The translations under genes and the position numbers were made by a program. The notes under the pieces are model-generated. The model was not told the DNA's origin and searched no databases. It saw nothing but the letters and a program-made list of their open reading frames with translations. DNA of 64,000 nucleotides from contig NZ_VUYQ01000011.1 in the NCBI RefSeq assembly GCF_008711155.1, positions 19,348-83,347 on the forward strand, given 5' to 3'. Numbering within the stretch: position 1 is the first letter of the stretch; every line of letters begins with the position of its first letter. This document shows, one piece after another, positions 10,181 to 19,057 of this stretch. Source of the DNA: Dechloromonas sp. CZR5 (GTDB lineage Bacteria; Pseudomonadota; Gammaproteobacteria; Burkholderiales; Rhodocyclaceae).

Positions 10181-11377
10181 TCAGCGCGCAACGCGCCGGT
10201 AGAGCAGATAGCCCGCCAGAGACAGGGTCATCGTCGCCACGATGGCCCATGCCATCGGCCGGCCGCTGCCATCGTGAGTGTAACTGACCGCCGCGCTGGC
10301 CCACATGCCGAATCCGAATTGGCTGGAACCGAACAGCGCCGCCGCCGCACCGGCATTCTGCGGATAGCGTGCCATGAGCAAGCCGACGCAGTTGGCGCCG
10401 AGCAAACCGGTCATGCTGACCACGACGAAGAGACCGGCAATCACCAGCGGCAGCACGTCGCCGCCAAACACGGCCGCCGCCAGCAGCAACGCCCCGGCAA
10501 AGCCGCAGGCGCAGCCGATGCTGGCCATCGTGGCGGCGCCCCGGCTTTTGACCAGACGGCTGTTGGCATAGTTGGCCGCGAAGATGCCCAGCGCGTTGGC
10601 CGCGAACAAGGCGCCGTAAGCGAGTGGCGACAGTTTCTGCAAGGCGATGAAATAGAACGGACTGGCCGTGATGTAGGCGAACATCGCGGCGAACGACATG
10701 CCGCCGGCCAGCAACAACCCGATGGCGACCGGATCGAGTGCCAGGCGGCCATAGGCAGCGAAGGCAGCGGCCAGCGACATCTGCCCGCGTTTTTCGGGGG
10801 GCAGTGTTTCGGGCAACAGGCGCCAGACGACTACCAGGCTGAGCACGCCCCAGGCCAGCACGGCCGCGAAGGTGCCCCGCCAGCCAAAGCCGGCCAGCAA
10901 GGCACTGCCGAGCAAGGGCGCAAGCAGCGGCGCAATGGCCGTGACCATGGCCATCAGCGACAGCTTGCGGATCGCCTCGGTCGGCGAATAAACGTCTCGC
11001 ACGACGGCCCGCGCCAGAACCGAGGCGGCCCCGCCCCCCAATGCCTGGACAAAACGGGCCAGTATCAGTTGTTCGACCGCCGAGGCCAGCATGCAGGCCA
11101 GGCTGGCCAGCGAAAACAGCGCGATCCCGGTCAACATCACGGTGCGCCGTCCGTAGCGATCGGAAATCGGCCCGTAGAACAGCATGCCGACGGCGAAGCC
11201 GGCAAGGAAGACGGTGATCGACGACTGAACAGCCTCGGGCGAAGCTCCCAGCCCAGCCGCGATGGCCGGCAAGGCGGGCAAATAGAGATCGATGGCCAGC
11301 GGCCCGAATGCGACGAGCGCGCCGAGCAGCAAAATGAAACGGCCCTCGCGGGCCGTTTCGACAGGATCAGGTGTCAT
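10181..11377 (-). CDS. Bcr/CflA-type multidrug efflux MFS transporter
   Basis: A 398-residue, 12-TM drug:H+ antiporter of the Bcr/CflA subfamily. The start FGPLAIDLYLPALPAIA, the loop motif YGPISDRYGRRTVMLTG and the VQALGGGAASVLARAVVRD segment of helix 4-5 are diagnostic. Members expel bicyclomycin, chloramphenicol or sulfonamide-like compounds and sometimes amino acids. It may be cotranscribed with the following MAPEG gene. The direction and 68-bp gap after gabD could allow read-through from the hpa operon, but the function is not obviously linked. Confidence 0.88.
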   Translation of the reverse strand: MTPDPVETAREGRFILLLGALVAFGPLAIDLYLPALPAIAAGLGASPEAVQSSITVFLAGFAVGMLFYGPISDRYGRRTVMLTGIALFSLASLACMLASAVEQLILARFVQALGGGAASVLARAVVRDVYSPTEAIRKLSLMAMVTAIAPLLAPLLGSALLAGFGWRGTFAAVLAWGVLSLVVVWRLLPETLPPEKRGQMSLAAAFAAYGRLALDPVAIGLLLAGGMSFAAMFAYITASPFYFIALQKLSPLAYGALFAANALGIFAANYANSRLVKSRGAATMASIGCACGFAGALLLAAAVFGGDVLPLVIAGLFVVVSMTGLLGANCVGLLMARYPQNAGAAAALFGSSQFGFGMWASAAVSYTHDGSGRPMAWAIVATMTLSLAGYLLYRRVAR

Positions 11378-11445
11378 CCGGGATTCTTCGTTTGGCCGCC
11401 ATACCGACCCGAGACAGGATATCCCGGGCTGGAAGGCCGTGAATG

Positions 11446-12900
11446 TTAAAGACCGCCCAAGGCCAGGTACTTGGTTTCCATGTACTCGTCGAGACCGTGG
11501 CTGGAGCCTTCGCGGCCGATGCCCGACAGCTTGACGCCGCCGAACGGGGCGACTTCGGTCGAGATCAGGCCGGTGTTGACGCCGACCATGCCGTATTCGA
11601 GCTGCTTCGACACGCGCCAGACGCGACCATGGTCCTTGGAGAAGAAGTAGGCGGCGAGGCCGAATTCGGTGTCGTTGGCCATCTGCACGGCCTCGGCTTC
11701 GGTCTTGAAGCGGAACAGCGGCGCCACCGGCCCGAAGATTTCTTCCTTGGCGACGGCCATGCCGGTCGTCACGTCGGCCAGGATGGTCGGTTCGAACCAG
11801 GTGCGGCCCAGCGCATGGCGCTTGCCGCCGGTCACCACGCGGGCACCCTTGTCTGTGGCGTCCTTGACCAGTTCCTCGACCTTGTTGATCGCCGCATCGT
11901 CGATCAGCGGGCCTTGCGTGACGCCCTCTTCCATGCCGTTGCCGACCTTCAGACCGGCGACGGCAGCAGCCAGCTTGCTGGCGAACAGATCGTAGATGCC
12001 GTCCTGGACCAGGAAGCGGTTGGAGCAGACGCAGGTCTGGCCGGCGTTGCGGTACTTGGACGCCAGGGCACCCGCCACGGCGGCATCGACATCGGCGTCA
12101 TCGAAGACGATGAACGGCGCATTGCCGCCCAGCTCCAGCGACATCTTCTTGACCGTGCCGGCGCACTGCTGCATCAGCAACTGGCCGATCGGGGTCGAAC
12201 CGGTGAAGGTCAGCTTGCGGACGATCGGGCTGGACGTCATCACGCCGCCGATGGCTGAGGCCTTGCCGGTCACCACGCTGAACACGCCGGCCGGGACGCC
12301 GGCACGCTCGGCCAGCTCGGCCAGAGCCAGCGCCGACAGCGGCGTCTGCTCGGCCGGCTTGAGGATGATGGTACAACCGGCGGCGAGCGCCGGAGCGACC
12401 TTGCGGGTGATCATCGCCGAGGGGAAGTTCCACGGCGTGATGGCGGCACAAACGCCGACCGGCTCCTTGGTGACAACGATCTGGCGATCCTTGAACGGTG
12501 ACGGGATGACTTCGCCGTAGGCGCGCTTGGCTTCCTCGGCGAACCATTCGACGTAGGCGGCAGCGTAGGCGATTTCGCCCTTGGCTTCGGCCAGCGGCTT
12601 GCCCTGCTCGGCCGTCATCAGCGCGCCGAGGTCGTCCTGGTTGGCCATCAGCAGGTCGAACCAGCGGCGCAGGATGCGCGCGCGCTCGGCTGCTGTGGTT
12701 TCGCGCCAGGTCTTGAGCGCCTTGTCGGCGGCCTGGATGGCGCGCTCGGTTTCGGCGGCGCCGCAGCGCGGCACGGTCGCGATGGTTTCGCCCGTTGCCG
12801 GATTGGTGACGGCGATGGTTTCGCCGTTGTCGGCACCGACCCAGGCACCATCGATATAGCAGGCCTGACGCAGCAGGTTGGGATCCTTCAATGCCAGCAT
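11446..12900 (-). CDS. gabD: NAD(P)-dependent succinate-semialdehyde dehydrogenase
   Basis: A 484-residue aldehyde dehydrogenase matching the GabD branch. ITPWNFPSAMITRKVAPALAA is the cofactor fold, ELGGNAPFIVF carries the general-base Glu and AGQTCVC the nucleophile Cys. It oxidises succinic semialdehyde to succinate. It is the last gene of the hpa operon, 21 bp after hpaI. HpaI produces succinic semialdehyde (plus pyruvate) in homoprotocatechuate breakdown, so this gene closes the pathway into the TCA cycle. Length is normal for the family. Confidence 0.9.
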   Translation of the reverse strand: MLALKDPNLLRQACYIDGAWVGADNGETIAVTNPATGETIATVPRCGAAETERAIQAADKALKTWRETTAAERARILRRWFDLLMANQDDLGALMTAEQGKPLAEAKGEIAYAAAYVEWFAEEAKRAYGEVIPSPFKDRQIVVTKEPVGVCAAITPWNFPSAMITRKVAPALAAGCTIILKPAEQTPLSALALAELAERAGVPAGVFSVVTGKASAIGGVMTSSPIVRKLTFTGSTPIGQLLMQQCAGTVKKMSLELGGNAPFIVFDDADVDAAVAGALASKYRNAGQTCVCSNRFLVQDGIYDLFASKLAAAVAGLKVGNGMEEGVTQGPLIDDAAINKVEELVKDATDKGARVVTGGKRHALGRTWFEPTILADVTTGMAVAKEEIFGPVAPLFRFKTEAEAVQMANDTEFGLAAYFFSKDHGRVWRVSKQLEYGMVGVNTGLISTEVAPFGGVKLSGIGREGSSHGLDEYMETKYLALGGL

Positions 12901-12921
12901 GGACTGTTCTCCTTGAATGTT

Positions 12922-13713
12922 TTAGTAAGCCGCGCCGCTCTTGGCGGAGCCGGCCTGCTTGAATTTGTCGGCCAGGGCGACCGAGGCATTGCGCAGCAGC
13001 AAGGCATCGACACCGACCAGCAGGAAGCTGGCGCCCATCTCGCGATACCCGGCCGCGATGGTCGGATCGGCCGAGAAAACACCGGCGGCCTTGCCGGCAG
13101 CAGCGATCTGGCGAATGGCGCCTTCGACCGCCACCTTAACGTCCGGATGCCCCGGATTGCCGAGATGCCCCATCGAGGCGGCCAGATCGGACGGACCGAT
13201 GAACACGGCGTCGACGCCATCGACCTTGAGGATGTCGGCGAGACCGGCCAAACCGGCGACGGACTCGATCTGCACGATCAGGCACATTTCCTGGTCGGCC
13301 TTGGCGAAATAGCCGTCCACGCCGTTCCAGCGGGCGGCACGGGCGAGCGCCGTGCCGACGCCGCGGATGCCGTGCGGCGGATAGCGCATGGCGCGCACCA
13401 GCGATTCGGCTTCTTCGGCGGTTTCGACCATCGGCACCATCAGCGTCTGGACGCCGCCGTCGAGCAGTTGCTTGATGCGGGCGACGTCGTGGTCGACGGT
13501 ACGCACCACCGGTCGCACCGGGTACTGACCCAGCACCTGCAGTTGCTCGATGATGGAGCGCAGGTCGTTGGGGCCGTGCTCGCCGTCGATCAGCAGCCAG
13601 TCGAAACCGGCCGTACCGACCACTTCGGCGGCGTAGGCGTTGGCCATGCCGAGAAAGAGGCCGATCTGCGTTTCACCGGCTGCCAGGGCGCGCTTGAAGG
13701 TGTTGAGAGGCAT
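12922..13713 (-). CDS. hpaI: 4-hydroxy-2-oxoheptane-1,7-dioate aldolase
   Basis: A 263-residue class-II (metal-dependent) HpcH/HpaI aldolase. It cleaves 4-hydroxy-2-oxoheptanedioate to pyruvate and succinic semialdehyde. It aligns by eye with E. coli HpaI: FDWLLIDGEHGPND, RTVDHDVARIKQLLDGGVQTLMVPM, YPPHGIRGVGTALARA and FIGPSDLAASMGHLGNP. The catalytic Arg (VVRTV), His (GEHGP) and metal-site Glu/Asp residues are present. A GTG six bases upstream (13719) is better placed behind an AAGGAA ribosome site than the ATG used here, so the start is uncertain by two codons. It sits between hpaH and gabD. Confidence 0.92.
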   Translation of the reverse strand: MPLNTFKRALAAGETQIGLFLGMANAYAAEVVGTAGFDWLLIDGEHGPNDLRSIIEQLQVLGQYPVRPVVRTVDHDVARIKQLLDGGVQTLMVPMVETAEEAESLVRAMRYPPHGIRGVGTALARAARWNGVDGYFAKADQEMCLIVQIESVAGLAGLADILKVDGVDAVFIGPSDLAASMGHLGNPGHPDVKVAVEGAIRQIAAAGKAAGVFSADPTIAAGYREMGASFLLVGVDALLLRNASVALADKFKQAGSAKSGAAY

Positions 13714-13735
13714 GTCCACGGAGTTTGCTTCCTTG

Positions 13736-14539
13736 TCAGACGAAACGGGCGGTGATGTTGCCCAGCGGGCCGTAATCGACGTGGATGGTATCACCCGGCG
13801 CGACCTTGACCGGACGGGTGAACGAGCCGGCCAGGATGATCTGGCCCGGTTCCAGCGCGACACCGTGCGGCGCGAACTTCTTGGCCAGCCAGGAAATGCC
13901 GTTGGCCGGGTGATTCAGCACGCCGGCGGCGACACCGGTTTCCTCGATGATGCCGTTCTTGTAGAGCAGCGCGGCCGCCCAGCGCAGGTCGATGTCGAGC
14001 GGCTTGATCGGGCGGCCGCCGAGGATGATGCCGACGTTGGCGGCATTGTCCGAAATAGTGTCCATCACCTTGCGCGGCCGCTTGCTTTCCGGATCGATAC
14101 GGTGGCAGCGGGCGTCGATGATCTCGACTGCCGGGGTCACGTAGTCGGTGGCCGACAGCACGTCGAAGATGGTGACGTTCTCGCCTTCGAGGCGATCCTT
14201 GAGGATGAAGGCCAGCTCGACCTCGACCATCGGATCGATGAAGCGGGAACAGGGAATCTCGGCGGCGTCCTTGTAGACCATTTCGTCGAGCAGCGTGCCG
14301 AAGTCCGGCTCGTTGATCTGCGACGACATCTGCATCGCGCGCGAGGTCAGGCCGATCTTGTGGCCGACGATCTTCTGGCCCTCGGCCAGCTTCATCTGCA
14401 CCCAGGCCTTCTGGATGGCGTAGGCGTCGGGGATGGTGATTTCCGGGTGGTCCAGCGAAATCTGGCGCACCGGCTTGCGGGCCTTTTCGGCTTCGTGCAG
14501 GCGGCGCGCAGCCGCTTCGATGATGTCTTGGCTGAGCAT
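13736..14539 (-). CDS. hpaH: 2-oxo-hept-3-ene-1,7-dioate hydratase
   Basis: A 267-residue hydratase of the HpaH/MhpD family. It adds water to 2-oxohept-3-enedioate, giving the substrate of HpaI. Family features: [27 protein letters not shown], the metal-binding VEVELAFIL segment, [16 protein letters not shown] C-terminal sequence ([14 protein letters not shown]) and GSFTRPVKV. The start ATG at 14539 follows an AGGAGA ribosome site. It is preceded by hpaF and followed by hpaI with short gaps, in pathway order. Confidence 0.93.
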   Translation of the reverse strand: MLSQDIIEAAARRLHEAEKARKPVRQISLDHPEITIPDAYAIQKAWVQMKLAEGQKIVGHKIGLTSRAMQMSSQINEPDFGTLLDEMVYKDAAEIPCSRFIDPMVEVELAFILKDRLEGENVTIFDVLSATDYVTPAVEIIDARCHRIDPESKRPRKVMDTISDNAANVGIILGGRPIKPLDIDLRWAAALLYKNGIIEETGVAAGVLNHPANGISWLAKKFAPHGVALEPGQIILAGSFTRPVKVAPGDTIHVDYGPLGNITARFV

Positions 14540-14555
14540 CTTTATCTCTCCTCTG

Positions 14556-14951
14556 TCAGTTTTTCTTGTAGCGGGGGTGAATGTTGTTTTTCTTCCAGGT
14601 GCCGGCCTCGCTGAACTCGGCGATTTCCATCGACAAGGCCAGTCCGTGGCGTTCAAAGAAGGCGGCGAAGTGTTCGCTCAACATCGCGAACAGTTCGTCG
14701 CCGGTCTTTTTCCTGGCTTCGTCGGAACGCCCGGCGCCGATCTTCAGCGTGGCGTGCACAAAGGCGTCGCTCGATTGGGCGCCGTCGGCCACGCAGTAGT
14801 CCTTGAGCCAGATGACGCGGGAGCGGATGCCCCCGGTCGGATAGACCCCACCCTGGTCAATGAGCACCTGGTTGGATTTCCGGAGCAAACCCTTGATGTC
14901 GGCTTCCGCCACATCGAGGTTGTCGGTGATTTCATAGATCAGATGGGGCAT
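14556..14951 (-). CDS. hpaF: 5-carboxymethyl-2-hydroxymuconate delta-isomerase
   Basis: A 131-residue CHMI. Like other tautomerase-fold enzymes it begins MPHLIYE, so Pro2 becomes the N-terminal catalytic base after Met removal. It isomerises 5-carboxymethyl-2-hydroxymuconate to the oxo form used by HpaG. VIWLKDYCVADG, HATLKIGAGRSDE and HGLALSMEIAEF match the family. Length is close to the E. coli enzyme (about 126). It lies between hpaD and hpaH in the operon. Confidence 0.93.
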   Translation of the reverse strand: MPHLIYEITDNLDVAEADIKGLLRKSNQVLIDQGGVYPTGGIRSRVIWLKDYCVADGAQSSDAFVHATLKIGAGRSDEARKKTGDELFAMLSEHFAAFFERHGLALSMEIAEFSEAGTWKKNNIHPRYKKN

Positions 14952-14970
14952 TCCTCGCTCCTTGCGCGAA

Positions 14971-15867
14971 TCAGGAAACCGGCATTTCCATGCCGACGCC
15001 GCGGGCCAGCGGCGGGATGCCGGCGACCGGCAGATTGACGACGACCTGGCCGGTCCCCGAGCTTTCGAAGTAGGGGCAGACGATCTCGGCCTTGCCTTCG
15101 TACTTGTCCCAGCCGATGGCGCCGAACAGCATGGCGGTGTCGTGCATCTTGCCTTCGCCGGTGCAGTACTGGGCGTACTCGGGCAGCATGCGCAGGAAGG
15201 TATCCCACTCGCCGCCTTCCCACAGTTGCAGGGCGCGCAGGTCGACCTGCTTGTTGAATTCGCGGCTGATGGTATTGAAGCCCTGCTCGACCAGGCGGTT
15301 TTCCCAGATCTGGTGCGACATCGAGCCGCTGGCGACGATGGCGACGCGGCAGTTGCTACGGGCGACGGCCTTGGCCAGCGCCTCACCGAGAATGCGCGAC
15401 TCCTCCAGCGAGCCAAAGGTGCTCCAGCCGGCGATCGAGACAACCTTGATCTTGCCTTCCGGGTTCATGTAGCGCATCGGCAGGATGGTGCCGTACTCAA
15501 GGTCGAGGGAAGCGACTTCGTGGGCGCGGGTCTTGACGCCCATGGCCGTGGCTTCCTCGGCGATCATCCGCCCGAGTTCCGGGTTGCCCGGGAATTCGTA
15601 GGGCAGGTCCTGGATGAAGTGCGGGAACTCGTGGCTGGTGTAGTTGCCTTTGTGCACCGCGTTGTTGTTGATGTGGTAGCCGGCGTTGACCAGCCAGTGC
15701 GTGTCGAACACGATGAAGGTGTCGACGCCGAGCTCGACCGCGCGACGGCCGAGCTCGCGCTCGGCGTCGATGGCGGCCTGGCGGCAGCCGTGGGCCGGAC
15801 CCGGTTGTTCGGAAATAAGCATCGAAGGCACATGTGTGCACTTGATGGCCATGACGATTTCACCCAT
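14971..15867 (-). CDS. hpaD: 3,4-dihydroxyphenylacetate 2,3-dioxygenase (class III), copy 1
   Basis: A 298-residue LigB-fold extradiol dioxygenase. It would cleave homoprotocatechuate at the 2,3 position to 5-carboxymethyl-2-hydroxymuconate semialdehyde with an Fe(II) centre. THVPSM (metal-site His), FDTHWLVNAGYHIN, YTSHEFPHFI and SGSMSHQIWENRL (active-site His) are visible. A close paralogue lies immediately upstream in the operon. This copy has a longer C-terminus (PPLARGVGMEMPVS) than copy 2. A GGGAG ribosome site precedes the ATG at 15867. Confidence 0.9.
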   Translation of the reverse strand: MGEIVMAIKCTHVPSMLISEQPGPAHGCRQAAIDAERELGRRAVELGVDTFIVFDTHWLVNAGYHINNNAVHKGNYTSHEFPHFIQDLPYEFPGNPELGRMIAEEATAMGVKTRAHEVASLDLEYGTILPMRYMNPEGKIKVVSIAGWSTFGSLEESRILGEALAKAVARSNCRVAIVASGSMSHQIWENRLVEQGFNTISREFNKQVDLRALQLWEGGEWDTFLRMLPEYAQYCTGEGKMHDTAMLFGAIGWDKYEGKAEIVCPYFESSGTGQVVVNLPVAGIPPLARGVGMEMPVS

Positions 15868-15937
15868 GTTGCTGTCTCCCTTTGATGGTGTGGAAAGTGT
15901 TCACGGTTGGGGGTGAAGGTGGCTTTACGCTCTTTAG

Positions 15938-16786
15938 TTAGACGGGAAAGACGACATTGATCTGGCCGGTACCGGACGAACCGAAATACGGGGTGACCAC
16001 TTCCGCCTTGCCCTGGTAATCCTCGGCACCGAGTACGCCAAGCAGCATGGCGGTGTCGTGCATCATGCCTTCGCCGTGGCACTTGACCGCGTACTCCGGC
16101 AACATGCCGCAGAAGGTCTTCCAGTCGCCGTTCTTCCAGAGTTCGACGACATGGTGATCGATGGTTTCCAGGAACGGGTCCCAGACCTTGTGCAGGAACT
16201 GCTCGGACACGCCGTTCTGGGCGAAGCGGTGCGAAAGCGAACCCGAAGCCAGCACGGCGACATTACCCTCGAACTTTTCCTCGATGGCCTTGCGCACGGC
16301 GCGGCCCAGTTGGATCGAATCGGCCAGGTTATGCACGGTGCACAGCGCGGAAACCGAGACGACCTTGAACTGCTTGTCCTCGTTCATGTAGCGCATCGGG
16401 ACCAGCGTGCCGTACTCCAGCGCCAGGCTGGTCGCATCGTGGGCGCGGGTATGCACGCCGGCGGCGGTCGCCACGTCGGCGATGGCGTGACCGAGTGCCG
16501 GGTTGCCTTCATACGAGAACGGCATGTTCTTGATGAAGTGCGGCAGTTCGTTGGAGGTATAGATGCCCTCCCACGATGGCGCGCAGTTGATGTGATAACC
16601 GGAATTGACCAGCCAGTGCGTGTCGAAGACGACGATGGTGTCGACGTTCAACTCACGCATGCGGCGGGCGATTTCCTTGTGGCCGTCGATGGCCGCCTGG
16701 CGGCAGCCCTTGTGCGGCCCGTCCAGTTCCGACAGATACATCGACGGAACGTGGGTGATCTTGGCGGCAAGTACGAGTTTTCCCAT
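15938..16786 (-). CDS. hpaD: 3,4-dihydroxyphenylacetate 2,3-dioxygenase-like, copy 2
   Basis: A 282-residue LigB-fold dioxygenase starting MGKLVLAAKITHVPSM behind a strong AGGAGG site. It shares the same scaffold as the downstream copy (GCRQAAIDGHKE, FDTHWLVNSGYHIN, YTSNELPHFIK, LEYGTLVPMRYMNED, SGSLSHRFAQNG). It differs through the loop CAPSWEGIYTS and ends at VVFPV, so the two have been separate for a long time. It could be the main homoprotocatechuate dioxygenase, an isozyme for another catechol, or a partner subunit; the sequence alone does not decide. It follows hpaE with a short gap. Confidence 0.88.
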   Translation of the reverse strand: MGKLVLAAKITHVPSMYLSELDGPHKGCRQAAIDGHKEIARRMRELNVDTIVVFDTHWLVNSGYHINCAPSWEGIYTSNELPHFIKNMPFSYEGNPALGHAIADVATAAGVHTRAHDATSLALEYGTLVPMRYMNEDKQFKVVSVSALCTVHNLADSIQLGRAVRKAIEEKFEGNVAVLASGSLSHRFAQNGVSEQFLHKVWDPFLETIDHHVVELWKNGDWKTFCGMLPEYAVKCHGEGMMHDTAMLLGVLGAEDYQGKAEVVTPYFGSSGTGQINVVFPV

Positions 16787-16809
16787 GATATGTCTCCTCC
16801 TTCCCTGCC

Positions 16810-18264
16810 TCAGATGCCCCAGCGCGGGATGTGATGGCTGCCGTAAGACACGGCGATGTTCTTGGCTTCGCAGAACACTTCGTAGCTGTAGTGGTTGCCT
16901 TCGCGGCCGGTGCCGGAAGCCTTGCTGCCGCCGAAGGGCTGGCGCAGGTCGCGGACGTTCTGGCTGTTGACGAAGGTCATGCCGGACTCGATGGCCTTGG
17001 CCAGGCGGATGGCGCGGCCGGTGTTGTTGGTCCACAAGTACGACGACAGGCCGTAGATGGTGTCGTTGGCGATGGCGACGGCTTCCTCTTCGGTCTTGAA
17101 GCGGATGATGCACGGCACCGGCCCGAAGATTTCTTCCTGGGCGATGCGCATCTTGTTGTCGACGCCGGCGAAGACGGTCGGCTGGACCCAGAAACCATTC
17201 TTGAACTTGTCGTCGACCACCGGCGTGCCGCCGCCGAAGACGACTTCGGCGCCTTCCTGCTTGCCGAGTTCGATGTAGTAATTGACCTTTTCCTGGTGGC
17301 CCCTGGAGATCATCGGGCCGATGATGGTGCTCATGTCGGTCGGGTCGCCGACCTTGATTTTCGCAGCGCGGGCGGCGAAATCGGCGACGAACTTGTCGTA
17401 GATGCCGGCCTGGACGATGATCCGCGACCCCGCAGTGCAGCGTTCGCCGTTGTTCGAGAAGATCATGAAGATGGCGGCGTCGAGGGCACGTTCGTAGTCG
17501 GCATCGTCGAAGATGATGAACGGCGACTTGCCGCCCAGTTCCATCGAAAACTTCTTCAGACCGGCCGACTTGACGATGCGGTTGCCGGTGGCGGTCGAGC
17601 CGGTGAAGGAGATCGAACGGACATCCGGGTGGGCGACCAGCGGTTCGCCGGCGGTGTGGCCAAAACCATGCACGACGTTGAACACGCCCGCAGGAATGCC
17701 GGCTTCGAGGGCCAATTCGCCGAGGCGATTGGCGGTCAGCGGCGACAGCTCGGACATCTTCATCACGGCCGTGTTGCCGAAGGCCAGGCAGGGCGCGGTC
17801 TTCCAGGTGGCGGTCATGAACGGCACGTTCCACGGCGAGATCAGCGCGCAGACGCCGACCGGCTGCCACAGCGTGTAGTTGAGGTGGCCGGTGTCGGAAT
17901 CGTAGGTTTCGCCGTGCATGTGCTGGATCAACTCGGCGAAGTAGTTGAAGTTGTCGGAGGCGCGCGGCACCAGCACCTTCTTGGTCTGGTGGGTAACCTG
18001 GCCGGTGTCGGCGGTTTCCAGGTCAGCGATCGGCTCGACGTTGGCGGCGATCAGTTCGCCCAGCTTGCGCACCAAACGGGCGCGCTCCTTGACCGGCGTC
18101 GCGGCCCAGCCCGGGAAGGCAGCCTTGGCCGCGGCCACCGCGGCGTTGACCTCGTCCTGGCCACCGCTGGCGACGGTATCGATCACCTCGCCGGTCGCCG
18201 GATTGATGGTCTCGAAGCTTTCCTTGCTGCCGACCTTCTGGCCGTTGATGATGTGCTGGATCAT
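16810..18264 (-). CDS. hpaE: 5-carboxymethyl-2-hydroxymuconate semialdehyde dehydrogenase
   Basis: A 484-residue NAD-dependent aldehyde dehydrogenase that oxidises the ring-cleavage product. Catalytic Cys in NNGERCTAGS, base Glu in MELGGKSPFIIF, cofactor region LISPWNVPFMTATWKTAPCLA. The C-terminal NSQNVRDLRQPFGGSKASGTGREGNHYSYEVFCEAKNIAV pattern is typical of HpaE rather than other ALDHs in this window (the two other ALDH genes here differ clearly). It follows hpaG2 and precedes the two hpaD genes. Confidence 0.92.
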   Translation of the reverse strand: MIQHIINGQKVGSKESFETINPATGEVIDTVASGGQDEVNAAVAAAKAAFPGWAATPVKERARLVRKLGELIAANVEPIADLETADTGQVTHQTKKVLVPRASDNFNYFAELIQHMHGETYDSDTGHLNYTLWQPVGVCALISPWNVPFMTATWKTAPCLAFGNTAVMKMSELSPLTANRLGELALEAGIPAGVFNVVHGFGHTAGEPLVAHPDVRSISFTGSTATGNRIVKSAGLKKFSMELGGKSPFIIFDDADYERALDAAIFMIFSNNGERCTAGSRIIVQAGIYDKFVADFAARAAKIKVGDPTDMSTIIGPMISRGHQEKVNYYIELGKQEGAEVVFGGGTPVVDDKFKNGFWVQPTVFAGVDNKMRIAQEEIFGPVPCIIRFKTEEEAVAIANDTIYGLSSYLWTNNTGRAIRLAKAIESGMTFVNSQNVRDLRQPFGGSKASGTGREGNHYSYEVFCEAKNIAVSYGSHHIPRWGI

Positions 18265-18283
18265 GTGCTGTTCTCGCTTTCTC

Positions 18284-19057
18284 TTAAGCGTTGGCGAAAT
18301 AGGTGGCGTCGTCGACGATGGTGTTGACCAGGCAGCAGACGTTTTCGACTTCGGTTTCGATCACGTCGCCCGCCTTGACGTCGGCCAGGCCTTCCGGCGT
18401 GCCGGTCAGGATGACGTCGCCCGGATTCAGGGTCATGAAGGACGACAGGTATTCGATCAGCGTCGGGATGTCGAAGATCATGTCGGCAGTCGTGCCTTCC
18501 TGCGTCGTCTTGCCGTTGACCCGCGTCGTCAGCTTGAGCGCCATCGGGTTTGGCACGTCGGCGGCATCGACCAGCCAGGGACCGAGCGGCGTGCAGGCAT
18601 CGCGGTTCTTGACGCGCAGGTTCGGACGGTAATAGTTCTCGAGATAGTCGCGGATGGCGTAGTCGTTGGCCACGGTGTAGCCGGCAACCATGTCCATGGC
18701 GTCGGCCTTCTTGACGTTCTTGCCGGTCTTGCCGATCACGACGGCCAGCTCGCACTCGTAGTGCATGTAGGTGGCGTCGGCCGGGCGGCGGGTGTTGGCC
18801 TTGTGGCCGGTAATGGCGTTCGGTCCCTTGAGGAAGACGAGCGGCACTTCCGGTGCCTTGAAAGCCAGTTCCTTGGCGTGGTCGGCGTAGTTCAGGCCGA
18901 GGGCGAAGACGGTGCCGGCTTCGACCGGCGGCAGCCACTGGAAGTCGCCGTCGTTGAGCAGGCGGCCATCGGCCAGGCGAACCTTGCCCGCGTTTTCAAC
19001 ACCGGCGTCGGTGACTTGATGAACGGCGCCGTTGTAGGCGATGCGACCGCGCTTCAT
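18284..19057 (-). CDS. hpaG2: Homoprotocatechuate pathway isomerase/decarboxylase half (FAH fold), HpaG2
   Basis: A 257-residue fumarylacetoacetate-hydrolase-fold protein. With HpaG1 it forms the isomerase/decarboxylase that removes CO2 from 5-oxopent-3-ene-1,2,5-tricarboxylate. FALGLNYADHAKEL, PLVFLKGPNAITGH, HYECELAVVIGKTG (metal-site Glu residues) and GDVILTGTPEGLADVKAGD are the classic FAH motifs. The ATG (19057) overlaps the hpaG1 stop codon by ATGA, so the two are translationally coupled. In E. coli both halves are fused into one protein; here they are separate. Confidence 0.92.
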   Translation of the reverse strand: MKRGRIAYNGAVHQVTDAGVENAGKVRLADGRLLNDGDFQWLPPVEAGTVFALGLNYADHAKELAFKAPEVPLVFLKGPNAITGHKANTRRPADATYMHYECELAVVIGKTGKNVKKADAMDMVAGYTVANDYAIRDYLENYYRPNLRVKNRDACTPLGPWLVDAADVPNPMALKLTTRVNGKTTQEGTTADMIFDIPTLIEYLSSFMTLNPGDVILTGTPEGLADVKAGDVIETEVENVCCLVNTIVDDATYFANA

